Source: Pomphorhynchus laevis
Lineage: Eukaryota; Acanthocephala; Palaeacanthocephala; Echinorhynchida; Pomphorhynchidae
Direction: 5' to 3'
DNA: 64,000 nt
Assembly (NCBI GenBank): GCA_012934845.2
Contig: WNNJ02001628.1
Span: 62,001-126,000 of the forward strand
The position numbers and the translations under genes were made by a program. The notes beneath the pieces were generated by a model. It searched no databases and was not told the DNA's origin. It saw nothing but the letters and a program-made list of their open reading frames with translations. How positions within the stretch are numbered: the first letter of the stretch is position 1; the number at the start of each line of letters is the position of its first letter. Of the stretch, positions 1-10,560 are shown in pieces.

Positions 1-2
1 CC

Positions 3-1354
3 CTACGGGGTATACTGGACCTGACCCCACTCGAGAAACTTAGACAACATGACGCACACGAGATGTTGCTCTCTATTTTTGACCTACTACCCGGTTGCGA
101 TGACCTCTTCTCGTTTACGGTGTGTAATACCCTACGATGCACTCACTGTGACGCAGTGACTCGATCAGAAGACGTGAGTTTCGATCTCTGTCTTGGTACC
201 AGATTGGGCGGGGCCATGAAAGTCAAAGACGCTAACTCAATCCCACAATCACGGCCCAAACGAAAAACTGACTATCCAGATGAGTGCGATCCTGTGTGCA
301 AAAGAGGTTTGGTGATAAGATGGTTGACGGTTTCATGTGCATCCATTGCGGGAAGTATGGTGTAAAGATCAGCCGAAAAATTAACTCACTTCCGTCAATG
401 TTGATAATCTCCTTGCTGCGCTTCGGAATCGAGCCATGTCCTTACTCGAATGTGTTTGACGCAAGTACTCGGGACTGCAGCCGTGACATTGTTACTTCAA
501 AGCTCATGACAAAGGTAGCTATTCCAGAACATCTAAATATGTATGATTATTGCGTACAACCCTCGTTACCCACTGAATATATACTCCACGCGATAGTCAG
601 CCACGAGGGGTTCTGTCCGAAGTTTGGTCACTACATCTGTGATGCCAGGCTGCAAGTGCCCTGTGCACAGATACCACACGGATCTAAGAACAACGACCCC
701 GTCATTCGTTGGTTTACTTTTAACGATGACGTTGTGGACCGGTACAAGGACTTTAGCAAGTTACTGCAGGATCGGCAAAGGTCCGCATACATCTTGTTTT
801 ATCAAAGAAGTGATAAAGCCGCAAACAAAAATATGTGCAATGTAGAGATGCACTTGACGAATAAATACAGGGATCTTTGTAAGAGTCAAGTTTACTCAGA
901 ACAAACGAGCGGCGTGATGTTTTGCCCCCAGGCCGAAAAGAGCAAAAACAGGAAGGGGTCAGGCGAGAAGCAGAGCGAAGCCCCCGACGAAAAGACGATG
1001 ATGACGGGGACTGAAGAAAGAAGTGACGTCCGCTCGGCTGCGACTGGCAGCAGTAAAGCGCGAAAAGGATCCAAGCGGAAATCCAAATCAGACAGAAAGC
1101 GATCAAAGAAAGTGGGGAGGAAAGAGAATATGAACGGAAAATCGGCGTCGAGTGAAAAGAACGACATAGAACGTAAGAAGAAGATAATCGAATCGGAACA
1201 ACCGAAAAAGGATGTGAAAGTCGAGACAGTGAATGATAAGAAAAGCAGCTTCGGTAATCCCATCGAAAAGACAAAAAAGAAGGAGGAAGTCATGAAGCCG
1301 CTCACAATGGCGGACAATGAAGAGGCTGAAACAATAGAGGGCGCAAAACATTAA
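3..1354 (+). CDS. USP-family ubiquitin carboxyl-terminal hydrolase, 3' part
   Basis: Cysteine isopeptidase that removes ubiquitin. The frame is open from the window edge, so the start and Cys box lie upstream. Seen: a QxDAHE-type segment (LRQHDAHEMLLSIFDLL, about 45-95), a first zinc CxxC (CTHC, ~138-149), a second (CIHC, ~338-349), an LLRFG strand, the His box GHYIC (~630-644), WFTFNDD and SAYILFYQR. A ~150-residue Lys/Arg/Ser-rich tail follows, suggesting a nuclear or nucleolar protein. The layout resembles USP36/USP42/USP17. The reading frame changes between the two CxxC pairs (about 284-365). This could be a frameshift (sequence error or decay) or an intron: a GTGAGT at 174-179 with an AG at 305-306 would keep phase, but would remove a strand that looks coding. 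Family confident, exact orthologue not. Confidence 0.85.
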
Positions 1355-1579
1355 CAGTTGTAACATTTTTGTCATTGAAAGATGTAAATATTTTTGGAGA
1401 CGAAAAAAAAAGTTTTAATCGATTATCTAATTTATGGGTTGTGTAACGAATGTATTTATTGTTGGTTGGCGCTACATCCACGTTCACTACATGTGACTCT
1501 GTGGTATCGATTTGCTCGTTATTCTTAATCATTAGGAGGCGTAAGTTCTTAATTCAGTAGAATATCCGTAATTCAACGG

Positions 1580-1651
1580 TTTAGTTATTAAAATATGTGT
1601 GTAAAAAGTGTAACAGCGATTTAGTTATTAAAATATGTATGTAAAAAGTGT
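1580..1651. repeat. Two-copy 40-bp-period direct repeat
   Basis: A ~32-bp AT-rich unit beginning TTTAGTTATTAAAATATGT occurs at 1580-1611 and 1620-1651 with one mismatch. It lies between two convergent host genes, in their 3' flanks. The rest of 1355-1656 shows nothing recognisable. Confidence 0.8.
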
Positions 1652-1656
1652 TTCAA

Positions 1657-2082
1657 CTACAGCTTGTAGATCATCACAATGATCAAAATCGCAATTATAA
1701 TTACGATTATTTGAACTTTTGTTGATGCTTGTTCGTAAAATGGTTTTCTTATTACATCAAATGACTGCATTTGTCCAATAGCAGGTGGAAATCTTGTAAT
1801 ACAAGTACTATAAAATTCTCTCAGCTCTCGTATATCGTTTATAACTGGATCTTTAGGCGTACCACTGGCATCATATTTAACATTTTTGTCCAAAGTTTCT
1901 GGACTTTTATTGTAGCACTGTTCTGTGTTCTTACAAATATTGCATTGGTGTCGTGTCTGCTTTCTAGACAAGGGTGATTTTGTAATTGTCGAAACCTTTA
2001 GCTCTTTTGCTGAGTTAAACGAATTCGACTTGTTTTGTGATAACCAACAAGAAGAACGTTGAGTATGCTCGCAGTATTTCTT
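1657..2082 (-). CDS. Last exon of a cysteine-rich, C-terminally anchored protein
   Basis: Reading from a good 3' splice site (TTTTTAG just above 2082) gives an open frame of about 140 codons to the stop at 1657. It starts KKYCEHTQRSSCWLS, holds further cysteines (CNICKNTEQCYNK), a charged middle, and ends in a ~20-residue hydrophobic stretch (IIVIIIAILIIVMIYKL). The tail could be a transmembrane segment or a GPI-attachment signal, so the protein is probably secretory or membrane-bound. The acceptor immediately follows a stop in the same frame, which supports splicing. Earlier exons, at higher coordinates on this strand, were not identified. Family not recognised. Confidence 0.55.
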   Translation of the reverse strand, partial: KKYCEHTQRSSCWLSQNKSNSFNSAKELKVSTITKSPLSRKQTRHQCNICKNTEQCYNKSPETLDKNVKYDASGTPKDPVINDIRELREFYSTCITRFPPAIGQMQSFDVIRKPFYEQASTKVQIIVIIIAILIIVMIYKL

Positions 2083-3334
2083 CTAAAAATAATTAAATTA
2101 ATGTTATTGGTTAACAACTGTAATTGATTTAATAAATCATAAATAATGATTTAATAAATTATTAGTTTAATATTTTTTTAATTATTTAACCAAATCAATA
2201 TATTTGTGTAAATAAATTTTTGCAAAGTTATCTAATTTAAATTTATAAAGGGAATAAGCTAAATTTATTTTACGCACATACATGTGAATGTGTGTAAAAT
2301 CTGTCTTGGCATGTAACAATTATCGTGATCACAATTGTTTGAAGCAAGAGGTTGTTGCTTCGATTGGTGGTAATGATAAGATGAACATAACTTTCCGAAT
2401 GAAACGTTATGTCAATCAAATTGCAATTTATAAGAGTAAAATACAAAATTTTGATCAAGTACAGGATTCTAACTCGTCTGAAATGATTAATCAAGTACTG
2501 AGCGTATCACATCAATTCAGAGTATTCAATAAAATGTCATTAAATAATGATCTAATGTACTTATTCTCTCCCATCCGTCCAACCGCCTCCTTTATATCCT
2601 TCAAACACAGTATTTGATCTCTTTTTTGTATCTTGATAATTGATTTTAATTATCCACACCTTTAAACTGTCACACTTTCCTACACATCAAAATATACCTA
2701 TTGTTTGCTTTAATTTTTTGTTGTTGTAATTTAGTGAACTTGTTAGTTACATAATAACTAATCGACTTATATTGATTTAATTAAATTATGGATTCAGGAT
2801 CATTTTGTTAAAATAATCTTGTTCTGAACACATATTTGAAATTAAATTTGGATCATAATTCCATAGATTAGAGAAACATATTTCTATAGATTATATTTCT
2901 ATATAATCTATATATTTTTATAAAATCATTTTTCTACAGATTATTAATATTAATATTAATCGATCATATTAATATTACTTTTAATAGCATTCGTTATTAT
3001 TACGTGTATCTGAGAATAACTTAAGAGTATTGACCATCTTAGCATTATATCATCAATTTCCTATAATAGATTTATACTAAGACTGATTTTATGAAATGTA
3101 TATTTAAGTACAACACATATGTAACTATTTAATAGATAGTTAATAAAATAAGCAATAAAATAAGATAATAAGAAAATATTTATATTATTTATAAATTATA
3201 TAAATATTTCTATTTAATAAAATAAGTAAACGAAATAATATAAATATGTAAATAAGATTATTTTATTATCGAAAAATAAATAAAGAAGGTATATATGATA
3301 AAGAAGTATATATCTAGATATGAGAATTAAATAA
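2083..3334. other. AT-rich non-coding stretch with one weak open frame
   Basis: Mostly AT-rich DNA without recognisable domains. A 109-codon plus-strand frame at 2288-2617 (starting MCVKSVLACNNYRDHNC) has mixed composition and might be an exon, but I see no family, splice partner or signal. It may also be part of the intron of the minus-strand gene ending at 1657. Confidence 0.35.
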
Positions 3335-3790
3335 ATATTAATTAAAACTACTTTTAATTTCTATCGTAAAGATGACATATTTAAATTTACAATAAACATG
3401 TTTTTGCATGAGCATTTATACATGCCATATAATATAAAATATAATACATTAAATAATGAAATTTTAAGAATTGCAACAATATGTAATGATATTGGCTTTC
3501 TTCAAAATCATTTAAATAATTTAATAGATGCATTATTTAAATAGTAATATCTTCAGAAAATTAGGTAATTTTCTGAATATGCTAACAGTAGTTAGCGAAA
3601 TATCAAAAATAATTTCTTTCCTTTTATAAAGCTCCAATAATTATTTATCATTAATGGACCATTATTAACTATTTAAAAAATGATATTGTATTTCTTCAAA
3701 ATCATTTGAATAATTTAATAGATCATATTTTAAACTAGGTTACTATAAAAATACCATCAAGCAGAAAATAGTAAAATATATAAATCAGCA
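3335..3790 (+). mobile_element. PLE-B fragment (C-terminal coding part)
   Basis: DNA matching the end of the PLE-B reading frame seen intact elsewhere: the stretch encoding YRKDDIFKF, the LHEH..PYNIKYNTLNNEI region and ICNDIGFLQNHLNN, followed by a second short copy of the same tail near 3690-3790. Heavily decayed, with no open frame. Confidence 0.7.
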
Positions 3791-5329
3791 CAATGATATG
3801 TATCAACCGATCCGTGTTCTTTATTTTTTCTGAAAAATTAAATTTTATTATTTCTCCTACGCAAGTAGCATGTATTTACTGTAGTAAATATATTTTTTTA
3901 AAGAAGATTTATTATACACACAATATAAGGTTACCCCCAAATGGGTCCGAAATATTAAATTTAAATTAATTTTTTAGGTGATGTAAGTTTTCGTCACATT
4001 GGACGATTGATGCGGATCTGTCACATTTCGTTATACTCCGGGTACACAGTTTGTCCAATACAGACGCGAGCAGGATGACCTCTTGTTAAGCGTGCTGCCC
4101 TGGTGCACATCGATGCAGACTTGGCCATAACTACGCTTATTTGCGAGCGTAATGTTTTTATTATATTGCTGTACATTTGTAGATAAATTTCTATATTTAC
4201 TGTAGTAAATATAAAAATGATAATATGTATTTATATTATTAATTTGAAAAATGAGTATTTTAATCAATTAATTGTTTTTAATTTATTGTCGTTATTTAAA
4301 ATGTGGAATAACATTGTTACAATTCTAAAACATGATTGGTCAAATAATTGAAAAAATATATTACAGTTTTTATGTACCTTTATAATCTATATTTACAAAA
4401 TATTGTAGATATAAAATATTATATTTTATAAAGAATTATTGGAGCTGGATCATAGGATAGAAGACATTATTTTTGATATTTCGCTAACTACTGTCAAAAA
4501 TAATATCAAAAACTATTTAAACAAAATTTGCTCATCAATTGATCAAATTGTAAGCTTTATTTCAAATTTCGCTAAGCAGCTAGCGAAATATTTATTAATA
4601 ATACATTTCTCTTTGTTAAACATGCTTCAAAATTCCAAAATTCCTTCTGAAGACCTCTAATCTTTATTCTTATACATCGTATGTTATTTATTAGTCGATT
4701 CATAAAATTGACTTTTATGTTAAATTTCTATTTTTAATTTTTATTTAATATAAATATAAATTGTATAAAATCTTATATGCTTTATTATTTATCTTTATTT
4801 TTGATTTAAATATCGTATAAAATACGAAGACACAGATATCTGATCTAATTAATTTATGTATTAAAAATCACTAATTAATGACCAACATTAATATACCTTG
4901 TGCTCAACAATTTGACCGGTGACCATAGTATTTTAACTATTAGCTTATTATTTTTTTACATTTCTATAGCTCTTTAACGTGAATATCCACAAAATGCTTT
5001 TATTGTCTTAGACATACGCAATCTGGTTCCTTATTTGAAAAGAGGTTTTAAACTAAAGTTAGCAAAACATATGTTACATTAGATTACACACTGTTGCATA
5101 TGCTACAAACTACTATGGGTTTGATAAACCACAAACCCATTTAAAAAAAATCATTTCAAAGTTTTTATAACTAACAGAAGTTTATCGAATGCTAGTTGAA
5201 AATTATATACACAATTTACGACTGCACCTCTGCTCTAATTCAAGATTTTCTAATTTAGAAAAATAAGTAATTTACTAAACTTAAATTACTTAAAAATAAG
5301 TAATTTACTAAACAGTTCGGCTTATCATT
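3791..5329. other. AT-rich intergenic DNA with small element remnants
   Basis: No gene recognised. A stretch at about 3893-3935 (GAAGATTTATTATAC core) recurs at about 61515-61550, so it marks a dispersed repeat. About 4640-4850 resembles the decayed 3' tail of PLE-B. A 73-codon frame at 4439-4660 and a 78-codon minus frame at 4031-4267 have no support. Confidence 0.5.
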
Positions 5330-5556
5330 TTTTAGAAAATGATATCGTTATCGAAATAATATTTTAGTATTGAAAAATAATAAAATAATATTGATGATAA
5401 TGAAGGTATATATCTAGATATGAACATTAATTAACATTAACTAAAACTACTATTAATTTATATCGTAAAGATGACATATTTAAATTTACAATAAACATAT
5501 TTTTGCATGAGCATTCATGCATACCATATAATATAAAATATAATACATTAAATAAT
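5330..5556 (+). mobile_element. PLE-B fragment, left half of an interrupted copy
   Basis: Encodes the same C-terminal PLE-B stretch (YRKDDIFKF to YNIKYNTLNN) and is cut at 5556 by the PLE-A insertion. The text resumes at 10561 after a 12-bp duplication, so PLE-A is younger than this copy. Confidence 0.8.
5545..5556 (+). repeat. Target-site duplication of PLE-A, left
   Basis: ACATTAAATAAT at 5545-5556 is repeated exactly at 10561-10572. It belongs to the PLE-B target and brackets the whole 5557-10560 unit. Confidence 0.85.
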
Positions 5557-5729
5557 ATCGTTGAGAATTGCTTTCGGGTCAAAAGTAACTTTTTTATTGC
5601 GAACCATCCCCGAGAATACAAAAAGAACTTTATTTATTTGATATTTCGACTGTACTTAGCAGTCCTTTTCAATCTAAAAATAGAAGAAAAATATTACACA
5701 AAAAGAAAATTCCATTAAAAATAATGTAA

Positions 5730-6815
5730 CTAAGTTATAGCCCCATCGGCAATAGCTGATTTCATTTTAACAACCTTATCACGATGTTTAGCAAGTTTAT
5801 AGTTTACATCTTTTTGTACGTCTTGTGGAGGAAATGTTAAGGACCAGTTGGATTTATTTCCTTCCATTGTAGGAAAGATGGAAATGTACAATGATTCCAA
5901 AACGAGCCTACGTCCTAACTGATTTTCTTTATGTAGAATATCTGTGCTTTCAAAATCAATGTTGTGGCCGGTCTCAATAACATGATTGAATATTGCTGAA
6001 GATGTATCACTTTTCTTCAGGTTGTACTTATGTTGGTACGTTCTCTTTTTTAAACCTTGTTTAGTTTGTCCAACATAGGTCTTCTCACAATCTGAACACG
6101 GAATGGTATAAATTACACATTGTGATGCTGCAACTGGTTTCCTTTTAAAAATGCCACTAAGTCTCGCACCAGTTTTGTAGTACACTTTTATACTGTTCTT
6201 AAACTTTGAAGTTAACTTCGACAATCGTCTCTTTAAAGTATTATTGATGAACGTTGATTTAACGTGTTTCATATCTAGCTGTGCGGTCGACGTTCTAGGC
6301 AACTGGCTTGCCCTTATCGCAATTGTAAAAGACCGTTTTATAGCCCATTCCGGATATTGACATTCCCTTAATATGCAATTTATTCTCCTATACTCTCTGT
6401 GTCTGTATTCTCTGTTACTGCATACCGTCAGGGCTCTTCTGAACAAAGAACTGGCCGCTGAAATTTTGTATCCTTCCGGGATATATGTGGTCCAAGGAGT
6501 GAGCGTATGTGGGATATTCGGTTTTCTAAAAACGTCTGTTAAGATGATGTTATTACGTCTTAACACTTTAACATCTAGGAAATTTATTACATTTTCCATG
6601 TCTTCACAATTAACTTTCCACTGAATTGCCTTGTCATGTTTGTTAAGTATTTCCTCTAGACCTATTATTTTTGGGTCTGTATCAAGCACGGCGAAAACAT
6701 CGTCGACATACCTATACCAATGCTTCAAGCTTTGCACCCTATTGTGTATATTACATTCCCATTTTGTCATATAGAGATCAGCAAGTGGAGGCCCTAATGG
6801 GGAACCCATAGCCAC
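5730..6815 (-). CDS. PLE-A RT (C-terminal half) plus GIY-YIG endonuclease, inverted copy
   Basis: 361 codons beginning in RT motif B (MAMGSPLGPPLADLY), followed by motif C (RYVDDVFAV), the thumb region, and a C-terminal GIY-YIG nuclease (VIYTIPCSDC, TYVGQTKQGLKKR, FNHVIETGHNIDF). It is 5'-truncated at the palindrome centre, so it cannot encode a complete RT, but the surviving frame is open. Confidence 0.9.
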   Translation of the reverse strand: MAMGSPLGPPLADLYMTKWECNIHNRVQSLKHWYRYVDDVFAVLDTDPKIIGLEEILNKHDKAIQWKVNCEDMENVINFLDVKVLRRNNIILTDVFRKPNIPHTLTPWTTYIPEGYKISAASSLFRRALTVCSNREYRHREYRRINCILRECQYPEWAIKRSFTIAIRASQLPRTSTAQLDMKHVKSTFINNTLKRRLSKLTSKFKNSIKVYYKTGARLSGIFKRKPVAASQCVIYTIPCSDCEKTYVGQTKQGLKKRTYQHKYNLKKSDTSSAIFNHVIETGHNIDFESTDILHKENQLGRRLVLESLYISIFPTMEGNKSNWSLTFPPQDVQKDVNYKLAKHRDKVVKMKSAIADGAIT

Positions 6816-6819
6816 ACCA

Positions 6820-7842
6820 TTGAAGCTTAATAGTGTGCAAAGCTTGAAGCATTGTTATAGGTATGTCGACGATGTTTTCGCCGTGCTTGATACAGACCCA
6901 AAAATAATAGGTCTAGAGGAAATACTTAACAAACATGACAAGGCAATTCAGTGGAAAGTTAATTGTGAAGACATGGAAAATGTAATAAATTTCCTAGATG
7001 TTAAAGTGTTAAGACGTAATAACATCATCTTAACAGACGTTTTTAGAAAACCGAATATCCCACATACGCTCACTCCTTGGACCACATATATCCCGGAAGG
7101 ATACAAAATTTCAGCGGCCAGCTCTTTGTTCAGAAGAGCCCTGACGGTATGCAGTAACAGAGAATACAGACACAGAGAGTATAGGAGAATAAATTGCATA
7201 TTAAGGGAATGTCAATATCCGGAATGGGCTATAAAACGGTCTTTTACAATTGCGATAAGGGCAAGCCAGTTGCCTAGAACGTCGACCGCACAGCTAGATA
7301 TGAAACACGTTAAATCAACGTTCATCAATAATACTTTAAAGAGACGATTGTCGAAGTTAACTTCAAAGTTTAAGAACAGTATAAAAGTGTACTACAAAAC
7401 TGGTGCGAGACTTAGTGGCATTTTTAAAAGGAAACCAGTTGCAGCATCACAATGTGTAATTTATACCATTCCGTGTTCAGATTGTGAGAAGACCTATATT
7501 GGACAAACTAAACAAGGTTTAAAAAAGAGAACGTACCAACATAAGTACAACCTGAAGAAAAGTGATACATCTTCAGCAATATTCAATCATGTTATTGAGA
7601 CCGGCCACAACATTGATTTTGAAAGCACAGATATTCTACATAAAGAAAATCAGTTAGGACGTAGGCTCGTTTTGGAATCATTGTACATTTCCATCTTTCC
7701 TACAATAGAAGGAAATAAATCCAACTGGTCCTTAAAATTCCCTCCACAAGACGTACAAAAAGATGTAAACTATAAACTTGCTAAACATCGTGATAAGGTT
7801 GCCAAAATGAAATCAGCTATTGCCGATGGGGCTATAACTTAG
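6820..7842 (+). CDS. PLE-A RT (C-terminal part) plus GIY-YIG endonuclease, forward truncated copy
   Basis: 340 codons almost identical to the inverted neighbour. The frame starts just before RT motif C (YRYVDDVFAV) and runs through the thumb and the complete GIY-YIG domain (CVIYTIPCSDCEKTYIGQT). It is truncated at its 5' side at the palindrome centre and runs directly into a terminal repeat and then the full-length copy, so it is the first unit of a tandem. Confidence 0.9.
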   Translation: MKLNSVQSLKHCYRYVDDVFAVLDTDPKIIGLEEILNKHDKAIQWKVNCEDMENVINFLDVKVLRRNNIILTDVFRKPNIPHTLTPWTTYIPEGYKISAASSLFRRALTVCSNREYRHREYRRINCILRECQYPEWAIKRSFTIAIRASQLPRTSTAQLDMKHVKSTFINNTLKRRLSKLTSKFKNSIKVYYKTGARLSGIFKRKPVAASQCVIYTIPCSDCEKTYIGQTKQGLKKRTYQHKYNLKKSDTSSAIFNHVIETGHNIDFESTDILHKENQLGRRLVLESLYISIFPTIEGNKSNWSLKFPPQDVQKDVNYKLAKHRDKVAKMKSAIADGAIT

Positions 7843-7985
7843 TTACATTATTTTTAATGGAATTTTCTTTTTGTGTAATATTTTTCTTCTATTTTTAGAT
7901 TGAAAAGGACTGCTAAGTACAGTCGAAATATCAAATAAATAAAGTTCTTTTTGTATTCTCGGGGATGGTTCGCAATAAAAAAGTT
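7843..7985 (+). repeat. PLE-A terminal repeat (pseudo-LTR), internal copy
   Basis: 143 bp directly after the stop of one copy, overlapping the first codons of the next. Almost identical copies lie at 10418-10560 (direct) and 5587-5729 (inverted). It holds a 5-bp hairpin (GACTG 7908-7912, CAGTC 7920-7924) followed at once by GAAA. Confidence 0.85.
7895..7930 (+). ncRNA. Hammerhead-like hairpin in the PLE-A terminal repeat
   Basis: A helix-II-like hairpin with a 7-nt loop, immediately followed by GAAA, is preceded by ATTGAAA where a hammerhead would have CUGAUGA. PLE pseudo-LTRs are known to carry hammerhead ribozymes (established for the family). The core here is imperfect, so activity is doubtful. 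The same motif is at about 10472-10507 and, inverted, at about 5642-5677. Confidence 0.4.
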
Positions 7986-10417
7986 ACTTTTGACCCGAAA
8001 GCAATTCTCAACGATATGAACAAACAGTATGGCGACAAATGTAGAGATTATGTTTATAAAGTAATCCGATATGAAAATAGAAGAGTTAACATGCAATTAT
8101 CCATTCAATTTTTGAAAATTTGCCTTGATAATAAGCTACTCCCTGCATGCGCAAAAATCCATTCAGGCATAATAGGTTTTAACAACTCTGACTTTCAACG
8201 AAGTATTTCATCTTCATTGATGCGTTTTGCTATTCGCAACACAAGATGCCGTATTAGTCAACTTAATCCATTGATACAAAAGACATGGACAATACTAATA
8301 AGATTTCTATCTTCGGATGATATCAAATATATGAATAATTACATAAATAAGAAGATAGCAGCTCATAAGTTAAAGATACTGGAAAGACATGAGCACAAGT
8401 TAATGAAGTTAGGACTATTTAAGTCTAACAATTATTCTAAAATATCCGTAATAAATTGGTCAACTAAACCACTAACCATGCATCAACAGCAGATACTCAG
8501 TATGGGACCAAATTTTTTACCAAGTAATAAACCTAACGTTATGGACATACGACGTGACAGTGAAATTTTAGTGTCAAATTTACCACTCGAATCTTTTTGT
8601 GATATAGCATCATTTGATCTCTTGGCTCGCAACACTAGTTCCAAATGTAAACCGAACCTTAGTAACGAACAAATGAATGCCCTCAAAATTCTTAAAAACG
8701 ACGATGAATTAACAATTTGTCGGTCTGATAAAGGTAAAGCTTTGATCGCTCTTGACACTGAAGACTACATAAACTATGGGGAAAAGCTATTAAACAGCGA
8801 TAAATTTGAGAAAATAACTAACGATCCGACAACAAAAAACGAATCAGCATTTAACAAACTATTACTACGATTAAAATCTCAAGGCAACTTAGATGAAGCC
8901 ACATACAAGACGCTAAAATCAGATTACGCCTCGCTTGGATTCCTGTATCTTCTACCTAAGATACACAAACCGAAGTTGGAAATGAGGCCAGTAATCGCAT
9001 CATATAAATGTTTTAACCACAAACTGGCGAAATACATTAATAAACTCATTTTACAGAATAAACCAGTGAGCCATTCCTTTATAAAAAACGGACAAGAGTT
9101 TGCAAGCAAAGTAAGAACTCTTAACCCAACCGGATGCTGGTTTGCTACAGCTGACGTAGTCTCGTTATTTACAAATATCCCATTACAAGAGGCTATTAAT
9201 CTAGCAGCACAATTACTTAGCGACAAGTGTAATGAGCCGAAACTACAACATAAAGATTGGGTTAATTTGATAGAATGGTGTACATGCAAATCTGCTTTCT
9301 ATTTCAATAACAATATTTACACACAAATTGATGGTGTGGCTATGGGTTCCCCATTAGGGCCTCCACTTGCTGATCTCTATATGACAAAATGGGAATGTAA
9401 TACACACAATAGGGTGCAAAGCTTGAAGCATTGGTATAGGTATGTCGACGATGTTTTCGCCGTGCTTGATACAGACCTAAAAATAATAGGTCTAGAGGAA
9501 ATACTTAACAAACATGACAAGGCAATTCAGTGGAAAGTTAATTGTGAAGACATGGAAAATGTAATAAATTTCCTAGATGTTAAAGTGTTAAGACGTAATA
9601 ACATCATCTTAACAGACGTTTTTAGAAAACCGAATATCCCACATACGCTCACTCCTTGGACCACATATATCCCGGAAGGATACAAAATTTCAGCGGCCAG
9701 TTCTTTGTTCAGAAGAGCCCTGACGGTATGCAGTAACAGAGAATACAGACACAGAGAGTATAGGAGAATAAATTGCATATTAAGGGAATGTCAATATCCG
9801 GAATGGGCTATAAAACGGTCTTTTACAATTGCGATAAGGGCCAGTTGCCTAGAACGTCGACCGCACAGCTAGATATGAAACACGTTAAATCAACGTTCAT
9901 CAATAATACTTTAAAGAGACGATTGTCGAAGTTAACTTCAAAGTTTAAGAACAGTATAAAAGTGTACTACAAAACTGGTGCGAGACTTAGTGGCATTTTT
10001 AAAAGGAAACCAGTTGCAGCATCACAATGTGTAATTTATACCATTCCGTGTTCAGATTGTGAGAAGACCTATATTGGACAAACTAAACAAGGTTTAAAAA
10101 AGAGAACGTACCAACATAAGTACAACCTGAAGAAAAGTGATACATCTTCAGCAATATTCAATCATGTTATTGAGACCGGCCACAACATTGATTTTGAAAG
10201 CACAGATATTCTACATAAAGAAAATCAGTTAGGACGTAGGCTCGTTTTGGAATCATTGTACATTTCCATCTTTCCTACAATGGAAGGAAATAAATCCAAC
10301 TGGTCCTTAAAATTCCCTCCACAAGACGTACAAAAAGATGTAAACTATAAACTTGCTAAACATCGTGATAAGGTTGCCAAAATGAAATCAGCTATTGCCG
10401 ATGGGGCTATAACTTAG
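7965..10417 (+). pseudogene. PLE-A full-length reading frame: RT plus C-terminal GIY-YIG endonuclease
   Basis: The ATG at 7965 lies inside the left terminal repeat. About 815 codons: N-terminal region, RT fingers (LPKIHKPKLEMRPVIAS, ~8950), motif A (TADVVSLFTNIP, ~9145), motif B (GVAMGSPLGPPLADL, ~9332), motif C (RYVDDVFAV, ~9436), thumb, then the GIY-YIG nuclease (CVIYTIPCSDC from ~10028; TYIGQTKQG). This is the canonical EN+ Penelope order, with the nuclease C-terminal. One small deletion relative to the two neighbour copies breaks the frame near 9840, between RT and nuclease; everything else is open. It copies itself by target-primed reverse transcription. Confidence 0.9.
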
Positions 10418-10560
10418 TTACATTATTTTTAATGGAATTTTCTTTTTGTGTAATATTTTTCTTCTATTTTTAGATTGAAAAGGACTGCTAAGTACAGTCG
10501 AAATATCAGATAAATAAAGTTCTTTTTGTATTCTCGGGGATGGTTCGCAATAAAAAAGTT
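10418..10560 (+). repeat. PLE-A terminal repeat (pseudo-LTR), right end
   Basis: Second direct copy of the 143-bp repeat, with about one difference. It ends exactly at the right 12-bp target duplication. Unlike the left inverted copy it lacks the extra 30-nt tail. Confidence 0.85.

Larger units (their letters stand above)
5557..10560. mobile_element. PLE-A compound insertion: inverted copy, forward copy, full-length copy
   Basis: Three near-identical Penelope-like copies form one insertion. 5557-6829 is on the minus strand (3' half plus terminal repeat plus a 30-nt extension). About 6830-7842 is a forward copy of the same 3' half. 7843-10560 is a forward full-length copy between two terminal repeats. 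The first two make a ~1.2-kb-arm palindrome with only ~10 nt at its centre. High identity implies recent insertion. Inverted plus tandem arrangement with pseudo-LTRs is a known Penelope structure. Confidence 0.9.

Noticed and set aside
753-1375. Long minus-strand open frames opposite the USP tail
   Set aside because: They are antisense shadows of a Lys/Ser-rich region; no domain, and Ser/Phe-rich composition expected from the complement.
6373-9778. The same 83-codon antisense frame three times in PLE-A
   Set aside because: Repeated only because PLE-A is repeated; antisense to RT coding sequence.
5587-10560. Reading the PLE-A terminal repeats as LTRs of a retrovirus-like element
   Set aside because: The enzyme is a Penelope-type RT with GIY-YIG nuclease. 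There is no gag, protease, RNase H or integrase, and no TG...CA ends.
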